From Filobasidium wieringae (taxonomy: Eukaryota; Basidiomycota; Tremellomycetes; Filobasidiales; Filobasidiaceae), in the NCBI GenBank assembly GCA_001600055.1, contig BCIV01000020.1, positions 400,309-464,308 of the forward strand: 64,000 nt of DNA. Direction: 5' to 3'. The translations under genes were made by a program, and so were the position numbers. The notes beneath the pieces are model-generated. The model made no database searches and had not been told where the DNA came from. It was given only the letters and a program-made list of their open reading frames with translations. Of the stretch, positions 57,859-64,000 are shown piece by piece. How positions within the stretch are numbered: position 1 is the first letter of the stretch; every line of letters starts with the position of its first letter.

Positions 57859-58273
57859 AGAAACAGCAAGATGTCTTGAATGGAGATGCCGGTTTCGGCT
57901 AAAATGCTACGATAGGTCTGTGTCGGGTCTGGTATCCGGAACCGCATGAGAAGTGGCGACTCACGAGTACGAAACACCCTCATCGAAGGTTCCCATCTGA
58001 TCAAAGCGCCAAAGCACCTGGTAGAGGACGCCGATGCCGACCAAAATGCTGCCGTCCTGCTCCAGCCACGTTGTACGAGTAGGCCTTTTGACAGTAGGAG
58101 TGGGCAAAGGAGGAATGCACACCGCTGATCAAGTGGGATCGAGTGTTTGTCGAGTTGGGAACTGGCTTTCTCATACCTGACCAACCAATGAAAAGATCGT
58201 CCCCTCTTCTCCCAAGCGGATGAGGAATCAGAAGACGATCGAATGGGGGTTCGAAATCCGTAATGAAATCCAT
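57610..58273 (-). CDS. unrecognised spliced reading frame on the minus strand
   Basis: A three-exon reading, 58273-58177, 58124-57965 and about 57900-57610, stays open and contains coding-like stretches (EPPFDRLLIPHPLGRRGDD and WLEQDGSILVGIGVLYQ). It overlaps the plus-strand frame above on its 3' side, so at most one of the two is likely fully real there. No family was recognised. Confidence 0.3.
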
Positions 58274-59146
58274 TTCAGTATTATAGCGACAGAGGGATCC
58301 CACTCAAACATCTGGCTACCTACCAAGCTGATCAAGTATACATGGTACATAGGTATCGGGATGGTCGAACCTTCCTTTCTTTGTCAACCGTTAAAGATAT
58401 TGAAGAGGTCAAGAGGATCGTCTCCGAGTCTGACCTAACAACCATTGAACATTGAACATACAGCTATCAGGTGAAAAAGGCTGATAGAAACATGATGACC
58501 ATCACTTCCTGTGATAAACTCCCCCTGGGACTGCCCCAGTCGATTCTTGCCCTGCCAATCCAACTGATTCCCGCCCTACCGATCCAGTCGATCAAACTTG
58601 CCGAGACATGTTGTGATACAGCCGTCAATGACACACGAAAAGCCAAAGGAGAACCGATCATCATATCGGTCTGCTGTCCGGTAAATGGACACCCCCATCT
58701 CGCGTTCAAACCCAGGTCGTCCTCTCCTCTATCCCCCTTCTCTCCCCCTTTTGTCTGTCCGAAACCCCATGTAGCTCGATTCACAGAGCCGATCGCGTGC
58801 AGGGTCGCGTTCGAGCGGGTGGCCGAAGGGGAATTTCAAGATCGATATGTACACTCACGCTGGGTGCGAAGTGAGGGAGAAGACGGGGGTTGAGTCCGAC
58901 CCGTTCGTCCGTCCAGAGGGGAATGTGGGTTCATTAGGAGTCTGTCGAGTGGAGAGGGATGGGGATCAAAGTGAGGTCGTTCACCATCAAGAACCCGATG
59001 CTCATTCCGTATACGTATAGAGAACGGAGGCATAGGGTTCAAGCCGACTTGTAAACGTATAACCCGAAATCCCATTTGATATCCGACCCATTGTCCGACA
59101 AACCTGAATAGCGCTACAAACCCATCCATCCCGAGATCCACCTCAC
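58274..59146. other. 870 bp region, no firm gene
   Basis: Open frames on both strands between 58467 and 58893 carry an imperfect internal duplication (ctgccaatccaactgattcc against ctaccgatccagtcgatc). They resemble no family. The right end is the 3' flank of the dioxygenase gene. Confidence 0.4.
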
Positions 59147-60283
59147 TCACTGCCCGCCCTCGAGCCCCTCGACGTACCCCTTCCTGAACGGGTTCTCATC
59201 CACCTCGGTGGTTCGGGAATAAGGCACCCATTTGGGCTCGTCCTTGAACAAGCGGAGGGCTTTGATACTGTCCTTCGTGTCCAGTGTGAAACGGTGGTAG
59301 ATCCTGTGCGTGGGGAAGATCAGTGGGAGGGTTCAGGTGCGAGTGTAAAGAAGAGAAGAGAAGAGAGGGACGGACTTACCCGGCAGGGAGAACGACTAGG
59401 TCACCGGATTCCATGGCGATCCTTATCCAATGCGCGTCCGTTCGATCTGTCCAGTCGGCATGTATCAGCTCTTCCCATCTCCCTCTCCCTCTCTCCCTCT
59501 CTCTCCCCCCTCATGTCCCCAACCGCCCAACCCGGCAACGCACCTCGCACATCGAAAAACCCACTCCCCTCAAGGATAAACCTGATCTCCTCGTCCTCGT
59601 GCAGATGTTCCTCGAAAAAGGAGGCGATCTTGGATTCGTACGCTTCGCCTAGACCGGTACGGGAGACGAGGATTTGGTCCCGCTGCGTTTCGGTGGGGTG
59701 GGGGGTGGGTGGAAGAGGGAGTGTAGGAGAGGGAGAGGGAGAGGGAGTGTAGGAGAGGGAGAGGGAGAGGGAGAGGGAGTGGGAGAAAAGAGTTAATGCC
59801 CGATCGATAATGACCTGAGGAACGTCGGCTTACGTTCTTATAATCCCTCTCCCTAGCTACCTCATCTATCTCAAACCAAACGTCATCAGCATCAGCATCA
59901 GCATCAGCATTCCACATCCCACCTAACCCGGACCGACCCTCCCCCCCTTTTCAATCGCACCCCCCCCCAACAACCAGAACGACCACGAAAACAAACAAAC
60001 AAACAAAAAGCGTACCGATCTTCCCCTCCCATCCCTGCTCCAGCGGGATCCTCCAGTACAACACGCCCAGGCTCTTCAACGTCGAGAGGGTCACGGGGGA
60101 ACCGGAGTCGTGCGGGAGACGCTGGTCGCCGCTGAGTTTGGGAGGTCGTTCGTTCGGTTCGTTCCGTTTCGTTTGGTTTTTTTCGTTTGGTTTTAGGTGG
60201 TTGGGAATGGACGGGATGAGCTTCCTTCAGACTGTAAAAAGAGGACGGGCTCACGGGATATCGTCGTACAGATAAGCTCTCAT
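59147..60283 (-). CDS. ADI1: acireductone dioxygenase (methionine salvage)
   Basis: A 198-residue cupin enzyme in six exons: 60283-60255, 60131-60016, 59922-59834, 59682-59544, 59446-59380, 59303-59147. It oxidises the acireductone of the methionine salvage path using Fe or Ni. The metal motif [12 protein letters not shown] supplies His, His and Glu; the last His is in [28 protein letters not shown] and [16 protein letters not shown] are family signatures. Odd: exon 3 begins with a (GATGCT)n tract encoding Ala-Asp repeats ahead of [18 protein letters not shown], an insertion not expected in this compact enzyme. The intron before it is C-rich, so its exact acceptor (near 59923) is less certain than the others. 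Confidence 0.92.
59727..59780. repeat. (GGGAGA)n-type microsatellite in an intron
   Basis: It lies in the third intron of the acireductone dioxygenase gene, with two blocks of gggaga units separated by gtgtagga. Confidence 0.85.
59885..59910 (-). repeat. coding (GATGCT)n repeat
   Basis: Four tandem copies of gatgct (agcatc on the plus strand) encode Ala-Asp pairs at the start of dioxygenase exon 3. Confidence 0.8.
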
Positions 60284-60959
60284 CCTTGTCCGATTGGTCG
60301 TCAGTGTCGATCTCGAGTTGTCGAGAAATCGAGAATGGAAGAAATTGTTGAATTGGTGCAACGGTGCAAGTGACGAATTCCAGCTGAGCGATATGGCGTG
60401 ATACGGTGTTCGGAACGCATACCAGAGACCGGGGGTTATGCGTTATTGGGGAACGTGGGTCGGGAAGACGTCCCGTTTTGCGAGCGTTGGAAATTGAATG
60501 ATCCGAAAGACTGTCATGTCAAGTTGCGAATTGGTGAGAGATTGACCGGTCGATGAGTCTGATGGCGCGATAAGGAAAGGAATCGCTGGATGTGGATGTC
60601 GACTCGAGTCAGAGGGATCGTACGTTTGGCTGTGCGATATCGAATTCCTCGTCGCGTTGACCAAGTCGACACAGCCGATCGACGTATTCGTCCCTCAAAT
60701 CTCAGAACCGCTCGATCTTCAACCACGTGCATCAACGGGAATTATCCGATACGTATACAATTTCCCGTCATTTCCCGCGAAATCGCGTTTTTCATGTGAT
60801 GTAGGCGGTTGTTTTGGGTGACGGATGTATTTATGGAACAAGTTCCGGACACAGCGAGAGCGAGAAACGAGGTGAACGGAATTGTTATAAAACTGGTCGA
60901 TGCTTCGAATTCGACATCGACGACGACTTCGACGACGACGACGACGAGACCAATCAACG
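60284..60959. promoter_or_regulatory. divergent promoter between dioxygenase and PL14 genes
   Basis: Close to the plus-strand start lies a (CGA)n tract at about 60913-60947 (cgacgacgacgacgacga). An upstream in-frame ATG at 60900 would translate this as an Arg-rich leader, which is why I prefer 60960. No specific factor site was recognised. Confidence 0.4.
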
Positions 60960-62317
60960 ATGTTCCCCCTCCCTCTCCTCCTCCTCCTCATCCCACTCTC
61001 CCTCGCCCAGTCCTCCTCCTCCCTAGCCTCCTCCCTGGGGTTCACCTCGACCCCCTCCACCCTGCCTTTCCCCGCCGCATCCCTCGCCTCCAACTACACC
61101 GCCGCTAGTAACAACAATACCGCAAAGTACATCAAGCGGGAATGGGACCTCTATCGAGACCGGATACAGTTCGGGGCGGAGGGGTTGCAGTTCGTCGCAG
61201 ATCCGGTGCAAGGGAATGGGCAGGATGGGGGTGCGGAGGGGTTGGTACTGAGCGTGGATTATCCGGCCGGGAGTTATAGTCATGCGACAGGGGGGGTGCA
61301 ATTCTACGTTCGTCCGCTCTTCCCCCTACATCCCATCCCATTATCCACAACTCTAACGCACCACGCACCACGCACCACGCACCACCTTCCTCTTCCCCTT
61401 CTCTCCCCACAGTCCCAACCCCTGAACACCACCCCCACCCCCAACCCACTCTCAGCCCTCCTCTCCTACTCCCTCTACATCCCCCCCTCCTTCAACTTTG
61501 TCCAGGGAGGGAAACTGCCCGGCCTGAGAGGAGGGGTGCAAGTCACCGGGTGTAGTGGCGGGAGCGAGACCGATGGGGTCGGGTGTTTTAGTACGAGGAT
61601 CATGTGGAGGGCCGGGGGGGTGGGGGAGGGTGAGTCCGGCGTTTTTCCTTTTTTTTGGCATTACGTTTTGAATAGGAGGGGGCCTGACACGCACACACAC
61701 ACAGTGTACGCCTATATTCCAGTGACGACGGACCTATGTACGACCCCCAATATAATCTGCAATTCAGACTACGGGACTTCGCTCGGAAGAGGATCGTTCA
61801 CCTTTCAACGTGGAGCTTGGAACCGTATCGATTTGCTGGTCAGGATGAACGAGGTGGGCAAGGCCAATGGGGTCGTCCAGTGGGTATCTCTCTCTCGTTT
61901 TCGTCATGTGCAGGTGCAGGGGAATCACAACTGACCCCACTGCCCACTGCCCACTGCCCACTGCCCACACCCCGCTCGAACAGGCTTTATCACAACTCGA
62001 CCCTCGCCCTATCTTTCCAAACGCTCGTACTCCGTACCTCCCCCTCCCTCAGCTCCATAGGCGGAGTCTTCTTCAGTACCTTTTTCGGGGGAGATTCCGA
62101 CTCCTACGCCACCCCCTCGGATCAGGCAATTTTGTTCAAGGGGTTGAGCTTGGTCGGGGCGGACGAGGGGGCGGAGGGGGAGGGGGGTGGGTATACTTTG
62201 AAAGGGAATGCGGGTCGGGTGAGCCCGGGGAGGGAAGGGTGGATGGGCCTGGGCCTGGGGATGGGCGTGGGCGTGGGCGTGGTTACGCTTATGATGGGGG
62301 TATGGGCTGCGGTTTGA
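60960..62317 (+). CDS. secreted, probably GPI-anchored polysaccharide lyase-like protein (PL14-type)
   Basis: A 357-residue protein in four exons: 60960-61307, 61413-61629, 61705-61879, 61984-62317. The signal peptide MFPLPLLLLLIPLSLAQ is clear. The body has the order of fungal PL14/alginate-lyase-like proteins: LSVDYPAGSYSHATGGVQFY, YSLYIPPSFNFVQGGKLPGL, CFSTRIMWRAGG, SFTFQRGAWNRIDLLVRMN and SIGGVFFSTFFGGDSDSYA. The C-terminus ends in a hydrophobic Gly/Val/Met tail (GMGVGVGVVTLMMGVWAAV), suggesting a GPI anchor. Family members bind or cleave uronic-acid-containing polysaccharides such as glucuronan; catalytic activity here is inferred. The coding sequence is GC-rich with G-runs. Introns 1 and 3 contain short tandem repeats. 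Confidence 0.88.
61356..61386. repeat. tandem cgcaccac repeat in intron 1 of the PL14 gene
   Basis: About four copies of an 8-nt unit (cgcaccac). Confidence 0.8.
61938..61968. repeat. tandem actgccc repeat in intron 3 of the PL14 gene
   Basis: About four copies of a 7-nt unit (actgccc). Confidence 0.8.
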
Positions 62318-63476
62318 CAGGACGGAGAGGTCCGGGCTTTTTCTTGGACACTAGAGATCACAGGTTGTACGATCAGGCTAGATATGAGACCGATGGACGT
62401 GCATTGTACTGGGGTAATGGGATTGGGTGGGCTTTCGGTTCTTGACGAATGAGGAGAGTGGGTGAGGGGTGCGGGGTGCGGTTGATACCCAGACAGACAG
62501 TCTCATACGTTGCCATTTCGTTTTGTCGGGATGTATACGGATCTTTAAGGAACTAGTTCAACTGGAACGTCGGGCCTGTTAAGTCTGACTTTGACCTGTC
62601 GGCGGTGGATAGGGTAGGACTTTCAGTTTCAGGTCTTTGTGATTTTGTGATTTTGAGATTTTGTGATTTCGAGATGGAAGTGTACGACCTGGAGCGACAT
62701 GCAGGACAGTAAGAGCGAAACGGGTTTTAACGATATGGAAATTCTCGGATCGCCGTGTCACGCATTGCGAATGTCTTTAATCGCGGTGCACCGGATCCGG
62801 ACTTCAGTTGATTTCTTGTTGTAGCTCTGTCGAAGGGGTGTGCATGCATGGGATGTCTCACGCTTACGCTCCTCCCGTCTGGTAATCAGCTCGTTCTCTC
62901 CTATCTGTTTGATCCTTGCCCTACTGTTTATCTCCCTGCCTGGCTTTCCTTCTCTTTGCCTCTTCCTGCTCCGCCCTTACCTTCTTCCCCTTCATCGCAG
63001 GTTGCATCGATCGAACGGGTCTCAGTCCAGGGAGGCTTAGCCGGAGGCGTAGTTTCAGAACGGGCCGGGCGAATGAAGGTCTTTTTGGACAACGTTGTGT
63101 TGTGGCTGATAAGATACCCGACCGGATGGATGAGGGGGATAGAAATCGCCGTGCCGGGAAAATAGGCAATCGCTTAGTGAACCCTCGTTAGATTTGCCTT
63201 AGGACGGTTCAGACGTCTGCGTTTCACGGTCGCGTAGATGGATATCCATTTAGTTCGATTGGCCAAACTCGCTGCGCTGCCCATGGAGCGAACAATCAGC
63301 CGCTCCGATACCTGAGGAGGATCTACTGTATGGTAGCCCTCGGAAACTCGCCGGTCTTTAGGTCTCACGTCCATCGCGAAACGATAGCGCGTGATGTGGT
63401 GGCGACATCGTTCAAGATTCGAGAAATCTGATGAGGGGCACAGCAACGTTGCTATTGAGATGCTGTCAAAGGGAGA
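62318..63476. other. 1.2 kb region without firm gene
   Basis: A frame at 62848-63165 (+) begins like a hydrophobic leader but has no recognisable body. A gattttgtgatttt-type repeat lies at 62636-62670. No RNA gene was seen. Confidence 0.45.
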
Positions 63477-63799
63477 ATGACATTCGCAAGAATGAAAAAG
63501 ACTTTGTCAAGAATCGGACAACAGGGAATCAGAAGCGCTGGGGGAGGACAAATCGATCTCGGCGCGAATTCGACTCCGCGTCGGATTCATTTAGATCAAC
63601 TCATCCTGATTGTAAGCCGACTTGCGTCAGACACACAAGGCCATGGAAGAAATCGAGCACTCTATTGGTTATCGTATTGGAGTAGTGCAGAACACTGTGC
63701 GACGCATTGCTCGACAAGTATCACATCCCCAGGCACAGATCCGGTCTCAGCCTGCCTTTGATGTCTGGACTGGCGCGCGCTCATGCTTTGATTGAATAA
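63477..63799 (+). CDS. possible small two-exon gene, unknown function
   Basis: ATG at 63477 (MTFARMKKTLSRIGQQG) leads to a good donor at 63612, phase 0. An acceptor at 63685 lets the frame continue CRTLCDALLDKYHIPRHRSG and end at TAA 63797-63799, giving 82 residues. The N-terminus is basic and could be a mitochondrial leader. A different frame across the same acceptor is also open (MEEIEHSIGYRIGVVQN), so the model is tentative. No family was recognised. Confidence 0.35.
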
Positions 63800-64000
63800 G
63801 TGAGCGACTCTCCTGTGTGATGATGATTGTTGTTGTTGATGTTGTCATCTTGTTACCCCTATTCAGAGCCGTTTATGCTGTCGACAATCACCCAGACTAG
63901 CGTCGTTGTCAGTACCTTCCTATACCTCTACTTACCTACCACCTTGTCGTCGGACCGCTCCCCGACAGCTTGACCCTTTCAACGCAGGTCGGGATTCTCT
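63800..64000 (+). other. possible 5' part of a gene running off the window
   Basis: ATG at 63875 (MLSTITQTSVV) is followed by a donor-like gtcagt and an acceptor-like acgcag near 63988. There is too little sequence to judge. Confidence 0.2.

Noticed and set aside
62848..63165. 105-codon frame with a hydrophobic start
   Set aside because: The leader is not followed by any recognisable domain, and three overlapping frames are equally open.
1..64000. CRISPR arrays, insertion sequences, long terminal repeats or viral genes
   Set aside because: No regularly spaced repeats, transposase, reverse transcriptase, integrase or capsid motifs were seen; the architecture is eukaryotic nuclear throughout.

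Overview
The window reads as nuclear DNA of a basidiomycete yeast, most likely a tremellomycete of the Cryptococcus/Kwoniella kind. Nearly every gene is cut by several 50-75 bp introns with GT(A/G)NGT donors and short AG acceptors. Exons can be as short as 13-29 nt. Genes are close together on both strands with short intergenic gaps, and several have fungal-only architectures (Zn2Cys6 regulator, DSC rhomboid pseudoprotease, AspRS-DUF2156 fusion). I rebuilt the gene models by hand from reading frame, splice sites and protein-family conservation; none has transcript support.

Layout. 0-4.3 kb: 3' end of MOB1, then a three-domain adenylate-forming reductase. 5.9-10.3 kb: a divergent G6PDH with a mitochondrial-type leader and a DSC2/UBAC2-like ER protein. 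10.4-14.6 kb: class I glutamine amidotransferase (-), SET protein (+), small mitochondrial protein (-). 15.1-18.3 kb: isocitrate lyase (+) and phosducin-like protein (-). 18.9-27.7 kb, all minus: Zn2Cys6 regulator, MOSC protein, putative GPI protein, NTF2-like protein with an amphipathic tail. 28.9-31.7 kb: histidine phosphatase (+) and a four-helix membrane protein (-).

33.5-42.0 kb: the most interesting block. It holds an aspartyl-tRNA synthetase fused to a DUF2156 aminoacyl-transferase domain, the architecture of ergosteryl-aspartate synthase (ErdS). It also holds a D...ExK nuclease-like protein with a possible spliced non-coding leader, and a membrane-anchored hormone-sensitive-lipase-type hydrolase that could act on lipid esters. 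42.6-48.6 kb: GATA-like factor (-) and a mucin-type wall sensor (+) with an unusually long first intron. 50.3-56.8 kb: beta-carbonic anhydrase, aldose-1-epimerase, RNase P subunit POP4 (-) and a secreted protein. 57-58.3 kb: a degenerate or poorly resolved region. 59.1-62.3 kb: acireductone dioxygenase (-) and a PL14-type secreted polysaccharide lyase (+). The last 1.5 kb is uncertain.

Individual functions are mostly housekeeping: glyoxylate cycle, CO2 hydration, methionine salvage, galactose mutarotation, tRNA 5' processing, tRNA charging. There is no operon-like logic and no clear biosynthetic cluster. The AspRS-DUF2156 fusion and the nearby lipid-type hydrolase are the only pair whose neighbourhood might be functional.
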